A stretch of 64,000 bases of DNA from Ecdyonurus torrentis (Eukaryota; Arthropoda; Insecta; Ephemeroptera; Heptageniidae): NCBI GenBank assembly GCA_949318235.1, contig OX439133.1, forward strand, positions 18,240,599 to 18,304,598. The letters are read 5' to 3'. The notes under the pieces were generated by a model, which worked only from the letters and a program-made list of their open reading frames with translations, ran no database searches and was not told the DNA's origin. Below, one piece after another: positions 42,110 through 53,121 of the stretch. The translations under genes and the position numbers were made by a program. Position 1 is the stretch's first letter; each line of letters begins with the position of its first letter.

Positions 42110-43172
42110 CTAATTATGAGGTAAACTATCATAGAAAATCCAAGATCTTTCTTGTGTTAGTGGTTTTAAATCCATTAGATGTTTAAATTTATCAGTCTTA
42201 ATGGGAATTCTAGCAGAATATTTTGACTTTACTTCGGTACTTGTACCTAATTTAATTGGTTGAGGTAGGGTAACATAATCATCATCATAATTTAATTTGT
42301 ATGAAATTTGAGGACGAGGACTAAATTCGTACTTTAGACTTCTAATATCTGTTACAGTGGGATCCCCAGTTTTTTTTCCTGGTCTAATAGATGAATAGTA
42401 TTGCACATTTGAATAGTTTAAAAAGAAATCATGTGTGAGATAATTTACATCATAAGGATTGCCATCAATTTTGGCACTTTTTATTAATTCTACATAATCT
42501 AAAGGTTCATTAATAATTTTATTTTTAAGTTTCTTCTCAATAACTGAATGAACTGTATCAACCTCCATTTGAGTGTGCCCTTTTTCAAGATATTTTTGCT
42601 CAATAATTACATTATTCTGTACTGAAAATAATAACAAAGCATTTGCAAGTGTAGCACATCTATTTTGATAATTGCATCCATCACTATAGATAATAATTTT
42701 CCTAATTTGAGGTTGACTTTCTACTCTTTTTTTTAAATATTTGCATATAATCGAAGAAAAAATATCACTATCTACACCTCCTTCACTTTCATTCCATATA
42801 TTATTTACTGCATGTTTTGAGCGCAAATCATATATAGTTTGATTGTGAACTGCTAATTTCATTTTGTAATAACAAGCACTGGCTTCTAGCACAGGAGTAA
42901 GCAAAGTAGCTTGACAATCAACACAAATAACAATTTCACTGTTTGTTATTTTTGTTTTGTCATTTTTTTTACTTTGTTGTGCTTGCTGTGCTAGATCCCA
43001 GTGCTTACGATAGTCTAAATTAAGATGGGGATTTTGTCTATTCCTTACACATTCATCACATTGGTCCTTACGTGGCTTGTAGACGGTGATCCTTTTCTCC
43101 TTCAGTGTTGCATGCACAAAAGCCCAAGACAGTGGTTTAACTCCATCCTCCACAGCTTTTTTCTGGTATATA
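42110..43172 (-). CDS. Sola-like transposase, exon 2 (catalytic part)
   Basis: Exon 2 starts after a TTTTGTTGCAG acceptor (CAG at 43175-43173) and ends at the stop 42112-42110. It completes the Arg codon begun in exon 1 (CG|T) and continues in frame for about 353 residues. Visible motifs, in order (spliced numbering): KDQCDEC near 313-318, a likely zinc-binding pair; VCVDCQA with Asp at about 362; WNESEGG near 403; IIIYSDGCNYQNRC with Asp at about 441; EKGHTQMEVDTVHSVIEK with Asp at about 482. Three Asp in these settings match an RNase-H-fold DDD transposase; the choice of catalytic residues is inferred from motif context. The ATG at 43192 lies in the intron and is not the true start. The protein would cut and join the element's ends in the nucleus. 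It could also be a related family outside Sola. Confidence 0.85.
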
Positions 43173-43775
43173 CTGCAACAAAATAAAGACAAATATTAAT
43201 TAATATAACTCAAAAAATGCAATATCTTTATACATGGGACAGCCATTGGACAGTTTTATAGAAACTTTTAATTAAATCAGGAGAGTAACTTAGTGGCTGA
43301 TACCTCACAAACTAAATGGTCGTGAACTATAAAATTAATATAAAGTTAATATAAAATATATCTTAAACGTTAAGTTATGTCAAATGCATGAAAACACATA
43401 TATAAGTTATTTCACTTTAAAGATAATGAAGATATGTGAAAATTCAAACTAAAGCGCACAGTTTTTCCATCAAATATTTTTATGTTAATTATTCAATATT
43501 TCAAGTAAAAATTATTGTTTTTTTAGTTCGATATAAGAAACAAAATAAAAACTATACTTTTATATAATAAATAAATATTATACAATAAACTATATTTTAT
43601 ATAAAAAATTATACATAATAAAATATAAATAATAAAATATATTATATTGTATATAAATATTAAAATAATAATATGTGAAATATAATGAAATTTGATTTTG
43701 AACTATTATAATACATTTAGATTTTTTTTTTACAAGTGATTTGCAATATACTTTTTAATTACATGTAATTCTTAC
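43173..43775 (-). other. Intron of the Sola-like transposase gene
   Basis: 603 bp, GTAAGA donor and TTATTTTGTTGCAG acceptor, phase 2 on both sides. Very AT-rich. The phase match is the main evidence that the two open frames are one gene. Confidence 0.85.
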
Positions 43776-44605
43776 CGGTATAACTCTGATTTTGACGTTA
43801 TGGGTCTTTCCACGTACTCTTTATTGGTGGATCGCCTGCAGTAGTGTGAAGGAACTTTAGCTAGACTGTCCAAAAATTTGACTAAATGTTCCTTGCGGTC
43901 TTGAATATCAGACGATGAGGTTGATTGAGGTGAAGACTGACTTTCAGGGCTATTTCTTGGAAGAGTCATATTACTTTTAGGGCTTTCTTCTGTTTTCCAT
44001 CTTCTTGCTGTTGTTGACGATATTTGTAGTGTATTTAAGAAAGTAATTCTACAAACACGAATTCTCTTGTCGTTAACATTTCTTAAAAAATAGTGGTACT
44101 CTCGTTCACGTGTAGGGGTTTTAAAAGGGTTGTAAACGGTTCTTCTTTTTGTTTCTGCTCTATCGATATTTTGGGATACGTAAGTTATTTTCTGATTTTC
44201 ATCTGACGAATAAAATCTCTTAAATATGGTTTCTCTATCTTCTTCTGTTAGCTCTTTGCAGTTTCTGGTACATTTTGATACATCACAAGTAGGCTTTATT
44301 TCTTTTTTGCTTCTTTTCACGAATTTGATCTTTCCATTTTCATTAACTTCTCCCTCATAATCTTCTCCTCTTTGACGTTTGTTTTGATTGTTGTTTCTTC
44401 TAGTACTTTTCTTTTTTAATACATTAATTGAACTATTTAATTCATGTCTTTGTACTGGTACGCTGTCGTTTTCAATGTTTTCAATCACATCTTGAGCAGC
44501 ATTAACTATCGTTTCATCAAAAATTATTACGTTATCAGTTTCTAAATCTTCATCTTCAGAGAGAAGCATGTTAACTTGAAGATTACTGAGGGGTCTGTCA
44601 CTCAT
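43776..44605 (-). CDS. Sola-like transposase, exon 1 (N-terminal part)
   Basis: The exon runs from ATG (44605) to CG|GTAAGA (donor GT at 43775-43774); the open frame then stops at once at TAA inside the donor. It encodes 276 residues plus two bases (phase 2). Residues 1-60 are acidic. About 64-104 are very basic (KKKSTRRNNNQNKRQR, KRSKKE), possibly nuclear localisation. CDVSKCTRNC (107-116) is a C-x4-C-x3-C group, followed by EEDRETIFKRFY. VCRITFLNTLQISSTTARRW (184-203) looks like a helix-turn-helix for DNA binding. Residues 205-235 are Ser/Pro-rich. A Cys group, an R-x-x-IF-x-x-F segment and a VC-x-x-FL-x-xL-x-IS helix are what I expect at the N-terminus of this transposase group. Joined to exon 2 the protein is about 630 residues with no internal stop. 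Confidence 0.83.
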
Positions 44606-45002
44606 TTTCTAAAAAAAATATAAACAAATATAAGCAAAAATTGAAATAAAAATGGCGGACGAAGCACGATGTGAATTATGTTATTTCTAATTTTTACGCT
44701 AGCCTTTATAGAATTACAAAAAATACAACAATATAAAAAAAAACTTCAACATAATTTTTTTAACCAAATTCCTAACGTCTTTAATTTAAATATAATGTAT
44801 TTTTCATTACTTACCAGGACAAAACTAGGAGAAACACAAGTTTAGAACACACGCTAATAATATAAAAATGGCGTAATAATTCATACGATTCGATTTTCGA
44901 TATATCGTATTTACTTTCGATTATTATTTGTTTGTTTTTTAATGCACAATTATTTTATTTTAGAACTAAAAAAACACGCACATTTAGACCATTTAAAAAA
45001 TA
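44606..45002 (-). promoter_or_regulatory. 5' flank of the transposase, between start codon and terminal repeat
   Basis: About 400 bp upstream of the ATG. It must hold the promoter unless this lies in the terminal repeat. It is AT-rich with several TATA-like strings; none can be singled out. Confidence 0.4.
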
Positions 45003-45212
45003 CATCACAATAATTTCAGAAGGAATATTTACGTATCGCAAGATAAATTCATTTAGAATATTGAGAGATCTCGTGATAAAAACACAAGGAATATGCGAGC
45101 GCGCCGCGATAAGTGTAGAAGGAACGTTTAAGTGCGCTTGTGATAATTTCACAAGAAACGTTCACTGGCCGTGTGATAGGTGCACAAGCTTTATTTTGGC
45201 GCGATAGAGACG
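45003..45212. repeat. Right terminal inverted repeat of the Sola-like transposon
   Basis: Near-complement of 40740-40949, ending ATTTTGGCGCGATAGAGACG. The frames of 91 and 65 residues on the two strands here arise from the repeat and are not genes. Confidence 0.93.
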
Positions 45213-45649
45213 AGTGGTTTCTTGATGGCTACATTTTTAAATAAAATAGAAAAATCTAAACCAAACTATGAAAACTGTTGATGATATTATCAAAATATTT
45301 ACAATATTTATTTTGTTTTATTTAAATTTATGTTAATTTTTTTTTTTTTTATTTAACCAATTTTTTTTTTAACAATGCAAAAAATAATTTGTAATTAATT
45401 AATATTATTTTGCATTTAATATAATAATATTTTAAAAGTAAATTTTTAAATTTAATTACAACCATCGTTTAGATAGATATATAAATTAATCCAATAGTTC
45501 TCTGTCTAACTAATATTTCTTGTATTTTCCACTTAAGTGATTTTTGACGATCGAATGAAATTAATCTGTGGGTAATGATATGCTCTTAACAAATTATGAA
45601 ATAAATTATTAACATAATTATATACTCAGCTGGATCGGAATTTAATTAA
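45213..45649 (+). repeat. Array block 16
   Basis: Resumes exactly where block 15 stopped (AGTGGTTTCTTGATGGCTAC). It runs through the monomer's A/T tail to CTCAGCTGGATCGGAATTTA, matching 13090-13480 and 62555-62960. Confidence 0.88.
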
Positions 45650-45979
45650 GGGAGTAGGGGACCGACTTCGGCCATTAGACTCAATATTTTCTCGACAAAA
45701 AATTCTGAAATTTTGCACAATGATACTTCAGATTAAGAAAATTTCAAATATAAATTTTTTTGGGGGGGTTACTGTGCAAATAAATGTTATATGATTTTTT
45801 GACATTTTAAGCCCATAAAGCCCAATATTAATTTCCATATTTTTTTTCTTTTTTTCGGGACGGTCAAACATCATGAAATTGTAATCACTGCTAGGTTTGA
45901 CCCTTAGCTACACAATGAGACCAAATATAGACCCAGAACAATTCTAGTTTTTGAGATATATGGTCGGTAACCTACTCCC
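45650..45979 (+). mobile_element. TTAA MITE, GGGAGTAGG family (330 bp)
   Basis: TTAA at 45646-45649 and 45980-45983. Ends are GGGAGTAGGGGACCGAC and GTCGGTAACCTACTCCC. The interior is the same as 29998-30326. The right TTAA is shared with a second family member that follows directly. Confidence 0.87.
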
Positions 45980-45983
45980 TTAA

Positions 45984-46267
45984 GGGATTAGAGTGCCGAT
46001 CTTATATCTCAAAAACTAGAAGTTTTTAGGTTCTAAATCTGGTGTCATTGTGTAGCTAAGGGTCAAACCTAGTAGTGATAAAAATGTCAAGATGTTTTAC
46101 CGCCCCGAAAAAAATAAAAAAAATAATTGAAATTAACAATGGGCCTTATGGGCTTAAAATTTCAAAAAATCATATAAAATTAATTTGCCCAATGACCCCC
46201 CAAAAAGTTTACATATATAAAATTGTTTAAAGCTGAAGTATCATTGTGCAAAATTTCAGATATTTTG
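45984..46267 (-). mobile_element. TTAA MITE fragment in monomer (copy at 46 kb)
   Basis: Starts GGGATTAGAGTGCCGATC right after the TTAA and runs through AACTAGAAGTTTTTAGG and GGCCTTATGGGCTTAAAAT to AATTTCAGATATTTTGACG, then passes into the monomer at the same fusion point as at 20.65 and 63.25 kb. It lies in the opposite orientation to its left neighbour. Confidence 0.82.
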
Positions 46268-47654
46268 ACGTAGTTTGATATGGTGAACACACGTGAAGTT
46301 TTATTTATTGCGCTTGGGCATCATACTAGATTATTGAATGAAATTGCTCAGAATAGAAAAAAAATTAGATTTTTGTCTATTTTCTTTGAGAAATCGTTTA
46401 TTATTATTATTCTCACATATTTGTGATATAAGTTCAATCTATCAACAATATTAATGCTATTAAAAAAATGCTCAGTTGTTAGTATTTTTAAACTGGCGAC
46501 ATGAGTAATCTTCCTATATCAGCCCATATTATTGAGTAATCCAACATGGCGTCGACGTTAACATGAATGCATTATATTACCCTACTGCAATATTGTTAAA
46601 CAATTATTTGTGTTTTATGTCTTCAGCTTTATCTTTCTTCTATGACAACAAAACTGCAAGCTTGCAGTGCTTAAAGCCAATGACAACATTTGTTGTCTTT
46701 AGTAATTAACACAATATTGGATCCACAAAACTGATGATAATTTTTACCTGATGGTAAATATAGCTCCACAAAAACAGTGTGAAAATACTGTAAAGTATGC
46801 AATTTGTGAGAGTATTTCTGTTTATGACGTCAGAAACAGACCAAATTTTATATAAAAATGTTGTGGGGGTTGCATATATTGAAATTTTCTGATCACTGCT
46901 GATCGCCGCTGAGACAAACTAAAGTTATTTATGTAAGTCCCATCAAGTGTTTAGTGATGTAAATTGCTTTGTTTCTTGTTTATTTCTTGAAATCAAGTAA
47001 GAAAAGTTAAAACCAAGCTATGATAACAATTTATGTTACTTTAAATATATTTATTTGTATTGTTTTATCTTAGTTTTATTAAATAAAATAAGTTAATATA
47101 CATTTTACAATTTAAAAATAAATTTAAAATAATATTATAAAGTACATGATTAATTATATTTTTTACGTAAATTTATCAATTAAATTACAACTTTTAATAT
47201 TTATTTAGTAAGAAATGTCAATAAGTCTTACGTGCCAACTAAAACTTATATTAATTAGTAAAGTTATAGTTCGAGGAATATGTGATTTAATAATTATGGA
47301 AAAAAGAAACACTTTAAAATAATTACCTAATGCGGAATTTAATTTTGGAAGAAGTGACTGACTTGATTTGTATCGGAAATCGTAAAAACAAATAGAAACT
47401 CTATTTTTACATTCTTTATTAACAGCAAAGCAAAAACTATTTCAAATGAAATCGAGTAGAATAAAAAATATATATATATATATATAATGTTTTTCAATTA
47501 AAAAAAAATTAATTTGACTTAAATTTGCCGCTCAAATTTGAATATCTGCATTTGAATTTATTCTGTAAAGTAGTATACTTAAGAAGTGGTATATTTGATC
47601 TTGTTTTAACATTTTTGACGAAGCTAAAATATTAATTACCACTTCTTCTTTACT
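46268..47654 (+). repeat. Array block 17
   Basis: Monomer of the fused-MITE subtype (GCTTGGGCATCATACTAGAT near 46312; landmark near 46545; TATGACGTCAGAAACAGA near 46823), then module B from about 47350. It is the sister of 20650-22000 and 63250-64000. Confidence 0.88.
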
Positions 47655-47865
47655 CACAGTAGATGATACAGTAGTCCAACTCCTATACTGGGAATGTCAG
47701 ATCAAAAAACGCGCCATAATTCCGACTGGGTGAAGCGGACTGAACTAAAAGTAACTGAAGTAACGTTACGCGTGTAGTTCAGCCCGCTTCACCCAGTCGG
47801 AATTATGGCGCGCATTGATCTGACGTTCTCAGTATAGGAGATGGACTACTGTATCATCTACTGTG
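47655..47865. mobile_element. Mutator-like MITE, 211 bp, 9-bp duplication
   Basis: Flanked by TTCTTTACT on both sides (47646-47654, 47866-47874). Terminal inverted repeats are about 90 bp, starting CACAGTAGATGATACAGTAG and containing CATAATTCCGACTGGGTGAA. The target text TTCTTTACTTTGTGTTAATT is usual for module B (compare 33945). Long terminal repeats with a 9-bp duplication fit Mutator-like elements; no transposase is present. Arms differ at only a few positions. Confidence 0.87.
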
Positions 47866-48645
47866 TTCTTTACTTTGTGTTAATTTTAAACTTTGCCTCC
47901 GTCTAGTTTGCGAAATATCAGTCGGTCACCTACTTCCTTAATGAGTTTAATGGGGGGGGGGGGGGTATCCGCGTGTCGTTTTATTTGATACACTTGGACC
48001 CCAATACTGAATTAACGAATAACTTTGCTTAACATAGAACAATCTACGTTTTTTTTTTTTTTTTTTTTTTTCTATTATTTTTCTCACGTACTTGAGAGCT
48101 TTAGATACTAACAAGAATGAGTCATATTCCTATATTGGCATATTTTATTGTGTGATCCAACATGGCATAGAAGTTAACATGAATGCATACACCCTATTGC
48201 AACATTGTTAAACAATTATAATTTATATTTTGTCTGACTTTATCTTGCTTCTATGACACTAAAACCACAAGCTTGTGCCTAAAGCCATAGACAACATGTT
48301 CTCTTTAACAATTAAATACAAAATGGGATTTACAAAACTGAAGACAATTTATACCACAATTTAAATAAGGCTCCTTAAGAGAGTGAAAATACTGTGAAGT
48401 ATGCTATTTGAGTTAGTATTTCTGTTTATGACGTCAGAAGCAGACAAAAATTCGTATGAAAATGTTGTATGGGTTGCATAAGTTAAAATTTTCTGATCAG
48501 ATACGGGGAGAGTTGAGTTTTGAGACTAACTAAAGTTATTTATTTAAGTTCCATTAAGTGTTTTGTGATGTAAATGCTTTTCATTTCTTCTTGTATATTT
48601 TATTTAATAAAGTTAAGAAAATTGAATCAAACTATGAAAACTATA
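47866..48645 (+). repeat. Array block 18
   Basis: End of module B, a G run (47953-47966), a T run (about 48051-48070), a monomer with degenerate landmark near 48160, TATGACGTCAGAAGCAG near 48426, and the start of the A/T tail. Confidence 0.86.
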
Positions 48646-49215
48646 GATGATATCATAAAAATGTTTATAATTTTTATTTAGTTTTAATAATAAAAAAGTA
48701 TAAAAAAAATTCATTTTTAAGAATTTAAAAATTAATTAAAATAAACAACATTTAGTATACATAGTTTACAATATTTTTTACGTAAATTTATAAATTAAAT
48801 TACAATCAACCATGAGAGGTGAAAAAATTATTCATTGAATGTAACTTCGTAATGAACATGAACATGTAATGATTTAATAGTAATTAATTAGTGGCATTTA
48901 AAAAAAATGCATTATACAAATATTATGAAATATTATGTATTTTATAATTTGTAAAATGCATTTTTTTGAAATGCCACTAATTAATTACTATTAAATCATT
49001 ACATGTTCATTAAGAAGTTACATTCAATGAATAATTTTTCCACCTCTCATGGTTGATTGTAATTTAATTTATAAATTTACGTAAAAAATATTGTAAACTA
49101 TGTATACTAAATGTTGTTTATTTTAATTAATTTTTAAATTCTTAAAAATGAATTTTTTTATACTTTTTTAATATTAAAACTAAATAAAAATTATAAACAT
49201 TTTTATGATATCATC
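48646..49215. repeat. 570-bp palindrome of monomer A/T tail
   Basis: From GATGATATCATAAAAATG at 48646 the monomer tail is read forward to about 48915. After about 30-40 bases of loop it is read backward to CATTTTTATGATATCATC at 49215. Shared points include TTTACGTAAATTTATAAATT, CAATCAACCATGAGAGGTG and TTAATAGTAATTAATTAGTG. The arms are nearly identical. The duplicated sequence is ordinary array sequence, so this is a local inverted duplication and not a transposon. Confidence 0.88.
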
Positions 49216-49714
49216 TTTGATGGTCAAAGTTGGGAGATGTTGTTGATTGATGTCATGTAGATGATTTTTCTTGAAAACCACCCCCTTGCCAATAAAGGGC
49301 AAAAAATCTAAATCAGGATCTGCTTGTGCTAGATAGCCAAAACTTAGTATGCAAATGTTAAATATTATTAATGACTTATTCCATTTGTAAAACATTGAAT
49401 TTTATTTATTTTACACCCTTTAGCAATTTTTTCCCTGCTGGGAGAGATGAATGCTCTTTTGTTTTTAGGCAATCCGCAGTACACAAACTCAAAAAAAAAT
49501 TCTTGCTCCTCAATTAATTGCAACAAGTTAGAAATTTTTACTGAAAGTCATTAATAGAAGTAATTAACATACACACGTGAAATTTCAGCTCTTTAGCACA
49601 AGCAGATCCTGATTTAGATATTTTGCCCTTTATTGGCAAGGGGGTGGTTTTCAAGAAAAATTATCATCTACATGACATCAATCAACAACATCTCCCAACT
49701 TTTGACCATCAAAT
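49216..49714. mobile_element. Foldback element with about 115-bp arms, abutting the palindrome
   Basis: Left arm 49216-49332 (TTTGATGGTCAAAGTTGGGA ... GGATCTGCTTGTGCTA) and right arm about 49597-49714 (TAGCACAAGCAGATCC ... TTTTGACCATCAAA) are inverted copies. They share ACCACCCCCTTGCC and ATTGGCAAGGGGGTGGTTTT. About 265 bp of unrelated spacer lies between. It starts exactly where the palindrome ends. The open frame on the minus strand at 49180-49395 runs across both and is not a gene. Confidence 0.83.
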
Positions 49715-50000
49715 GTGAATTTTTTATCACAAGTGGTTTTATATGAAAATCGGGTTGAAAGTCAATGGTCTTGAATTTAAAAAAAAAAAAAAAAAGTTTC
49801 AATTTTTTACTAATTAATAATTAACGACAACACTTTAAACACAAAAAATCTGAAACACAGCATACGGATTGTCAATTTAATGAATGTTGCGGCAATAATA
49901 AATTTAATTTTTTTTAGAACACGCAATGCAACGATATTGCTATTTGAACTCCGAAAAAAGAAAATCTCTGATTAAACAATACTATCTGAACTCATCGATA
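49715..50000. other. Unidentified AT-rich sequence between foldback and array
   Basis: It does not match the monomer or the other elements by eye. It contains an A run near 49778 and ends where GATATACTAATTCCACCTAT resumes the array. It may be part of a larger insertion that includes 49216-49714. Confidence 0.45.
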
Positions 50001-51734
50001 TACTAATTCCACCTATTAAAAAAGATGGTGATCGACTTAGACCGGAAATCGTTAAAAGAAGAATTATATTTTCACAATAATTTTTTGTACATTATTTATT
50101 TCCACTATAATCAGTTAACACTATAATTTTCAAATAAAATCGAGTAAATATTATGTTCCGAAAGAAATTTTATTAATATTTTTATTTTTGAAAATGTTTC
50201 TAAATTGATTAAAATTTGTCGCTAAAATGTGAATTCCCACTATTACATGTTATCTTGAAAGTGGACTAACTAAAATATTTAATTAGTGTTTTCACATGTT
50301 TGACGTAACTAAAATTTAAGTAGCACTTTCCCCTGGTTTATTTTATAATTCACGACTTTTTAGTTTTTGAGATATCAGTCGGTCACCTACTGCCTTAAAA
50401 ACAGCATCAATGCTCTCATAGATTTCTTTATATTTTTAAACTGTTAAGATGAGTCATATTCCTATAATGGCATATGTTATTGAGTGATCCAACATGGCGT
50501 CGACTTTAACATGAATGCATTGTATAAATTGTTTATGACGCCAGAAACACATAAAAAATGAGCATAAAAATGTCATGCGGTTTGCATTAGTAGAATTTTT
50601 CTGATCATTGTTATACGCCGCTACAGTTGGGTTGTAAGACAAAGAAATGTTATTAAAGTAAGTCCCATCAAGTGTTTTGTGACGTAAATTGCAGTTTTCT
50701 TTCTTATTTCTTGTAATTAAAATTGTAAAATTAAAACTACTGTGAAAATTGTTGATGATATCAAGAACTATTTATTTATATTATTATTAATTACTATTAT
50801 TATTATTATTTCAAATTAATAATTTGTAATCTAAAAAACAATATTTTTAACTATTAAAAAAATAAATTAAAAATTATAACACATAGTTTATAATTAATAA
50901 TATTTTATAAGTATATTTATAAATTAAATTACAACAACACGGATTAATTGATTGAATAATTAATTTTTTAGCTTTTTACTTTATTACGTAGCTCCTAGCT
51001 CATACTAAGATTTTTTGTCGTACGAATTGTAATTCACTTGAAGTATGAAGTTTATGAATATGCATTTTACCAACTAAGAAATAAATTAAAACTATTACAT
51101 AATCAACTGCTACGGAATTTGATTAAGGAGTTCAATAGGGTGTATGCGCATGACATTTTATTAAACGCGCTTGGACACATGAATAACATTGTTAAGCATA
51201 GGTCAAACTACGTTTTTGCCTATTTTCTGTTGTTTAATTATTATTTTTGTCACATACTTGAGATACCAATTCAGCATATTGAAAGCATCAATATTCTTAA
51301 AGAACATTTCATAGTATTTTAAAATTGGCAAGATGAGTTATTTTTCTAAAACGAACTATGTTAATCAGTAATCCAACATGGCGTCGACGTTAACATGAAT
51401 GCATAATTATTTAACATATTGCAATATTGTTAAATATTTAGTATTTATACTTTATCTGGCTTTTCTTCCTTCTATGACACCAAAACCGCAAGCTTGTGCC
51501 TGAAGCCATAGACAACATTTGTTCTTTTTAATAATGAAATATACATAAACTGGGATCTACAGAACTGATGACAAATTATACCAGATTATAAATCTGGCCC
51601 CACAATTAGGAGAGTGTGAAAATATTGTAAAGTGTGTTCATATTTGCTTGAGTTTACTTGTTTATGACGTCAGAAACAGGCAAAAATTAGTATGAAAATG
51701 CTGTGAGGGTTGCATTCACTGATCACAAGTATTG
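50001..51734 (+). repeat. Array block 19
   Basis: Module B (about 50028-50395), a monomer with landmark near 50493, a further monomer with landmark near 51376, TATGACGTCAGAAACAGG near 51663. It is interrupted at TGCATTCACTGATCAC by a LINE fragment. Confidence 0.88.
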
Positions 51735-52190
51735 CAAACGCTAGAAGTGGAATTTTACGGTTTAAGTTGGGGGGGTGGGGGGTGGATAACATATAGAGTA
51801 AATAAAACAGATGCCGACGGTACGCACCACCCTAAATGTCCCCTATGTATGGCAGACGAGACCGCAGATCATATTCTCCTTACTTTTAAATCAAGCAAGA
51901 AGTTAAGAGAAAAAGCCAAGTTGCCTGCAAATATAACAGCTGTTTCATTTTCATTCTTATCTGATAAAATAATATTAGAGCGGCTTGGTAATTTCCTTAA
52001 TGAAGTGCGACAATTAAGAAATGTGGAGATAGAAAATATAAATAATAATCTAAAAAAAATAGTTATATATAAATATATTTCTTATTTTAGATCAGGTTGA
52101 GAGGAGAACAAAGATATGTATGTATCTGATCTCATTTATGTGTTTTTGTATACTTGCTTTTATAATAAAACCTATATGAAACTGAAACTG
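51735..52190 (+). mobile_element. 5'-truncated LINE fragment with decayed C-terminal zinc motif
   Basis: An open frame of 122 residues (start codon at 51732 is probably not native) contains CPLC-x7-H-x4-F: CPLCMADETADHILLTF. This is the C-x2-C-x7-H-x4-C knuckle found at the C-terminus of reverse transcriptase proteins of Jockey, R1 and CR1-type LINEs, with the last Cys replaced by Phe. The frame ends at 52100, followed by a 90-bp 3' UTR with AATAAAA near 52163 and a short TGAAAC repeat tail. A G-rich stretch (51768-51784) marks the left side. It is a different family from the LINE at 598-950, whose tail is ATT repeats. Confidence 0.68.
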
Positions 52191-53121
52191 GTATAGTTCA
52201 GTTTTGTGACAAACAAATTTTATGTATTTAAGTCTCATTAAGTGTTTTGTGATTTATATGATAATGTTTTATTCTGGTCTATGCCTTTAAATTAGGTAAG
52301 AGTAAATTTAACCTTATAATGAAAACTATTGATTAACATAATAGAAGTGCATATGTTATTATTATTAAATTCTTAATATAAAATTAGTTTTAGCTTTCAT
52401 TCGCGGCGTTAGTGTAAAAGCTTTAATCTTGCTTGACTATAAATTTATACAGAGAGTTGGAAGACATGTATATACGGGACATTTCTATTGATGAAATTGA
52501 TGAAAATTTTTAACATTCGCGTAAATTTTAAAATTCTCGTATCAAAATTTGTAGAAGAAGGTCAGACTCCGCTGCAAATTCAAACAAAGGACTAACGGCA
52601 CAAACTTCTTGGGGGCGTGGCCTCCACTTTTAAATCATGAATTAATTACTGAAATTTAATTAATAAAGGAAAATATTGACGTTAATAGAATCTACTAATT
52701 CTACTTTTTCTAAAATGTACTCAAATATTGTCCCAAAAGTTATTAGTCTTCATCATTGATGATATAATAAGAGTTTTATAATTTTTAATATTTTAATTTA
52801 TTTAATATTTTCAAGAAAAAAATTATTATTTTATAAAAAATATATATTTTTAACAATTTAAATAGTAATTTAAAAATAATAATATAATAGTACATAACTT
52901 ATAATACTGTATAAGTGTATTTATAAATTATATTAAAATGATATTCACTGATTAAGCATATTCAATATGTCTAAAATGATAGTACTTTTCATGTGTAGAA
53001 AGAATAAAGTTGTGGGTATTGTGGGTAATGAATTTGCGTTTTCAAATTTTGAAATATATTAAAAATATAATAAACTGGCTGAAGTGGGATTTTAAGATAA
53101 TAGGGTGTATCCGCATGACGT
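52191..53121 (+). repeat. Array block 20, with foreign insert
   Basis: Monomer 3' part at 52191-52384 and again 52755-53121. About 52385-52754 is foreign: its left part (GTGTAAAAGCTTTAATCTTG, AGAGTTGGAAGACATGTA) is a fragment of the nested foldback family at 27612-28580; the rest (CTTGGGGGCGTGGCCTCCAC) is unidentified. Confidence 0.75.

Larger units (their letters stand above)
40740..45212 (-). mobile_element. Complete Sola-like DNA transposon, 4473 bp
   Basis: A single clean insertion in the array. Terminal inverted repeats of about 210 bp (40740-40949 and 45003-45212) start CGTCTCTATCGCGCCAAAAT and differ at only a handful of positions. The target duplication is AGTG (40736-40739 and 45213-45216). 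The empty site is preserved in sister monomers as AAATTGCAGTGGTTTCTTTG (37987) and AAATTGCAGTGTTTTCTTGA (about 62540). The element encodes one spliced transposase on the minus strand. The 4-bp duplication and D/D/D transposase match what is known of the Sola superfamily; assignment to Sola is inference. Near-identical arms, an intact reading frame across the splice and a perfect duplication all point to a young, possibly still active, copy. Confidence 0.88.

Noticed and set aside
44932..45207. 91-residue + strand frame and 65-residue - strand frame
   Set aside because: They lie in and beside the right terminal inverted repeat of the transposon; the left repeat's counterpart frames are not maintained as genes.
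40740..45212. Viral origin or a giant virus-like element
   Set aside because: Only one gene, a DDD transposase, is present; there are no capsid, polymerase or protease-like frames.
49180..49395. 71-residue minus-strand frame with a signal-peptide-like start
   Set aside because: Crosses the junction between the array palindrome and a foldback arm; the hydrophobic start is a by-product of AT-rich DNA.
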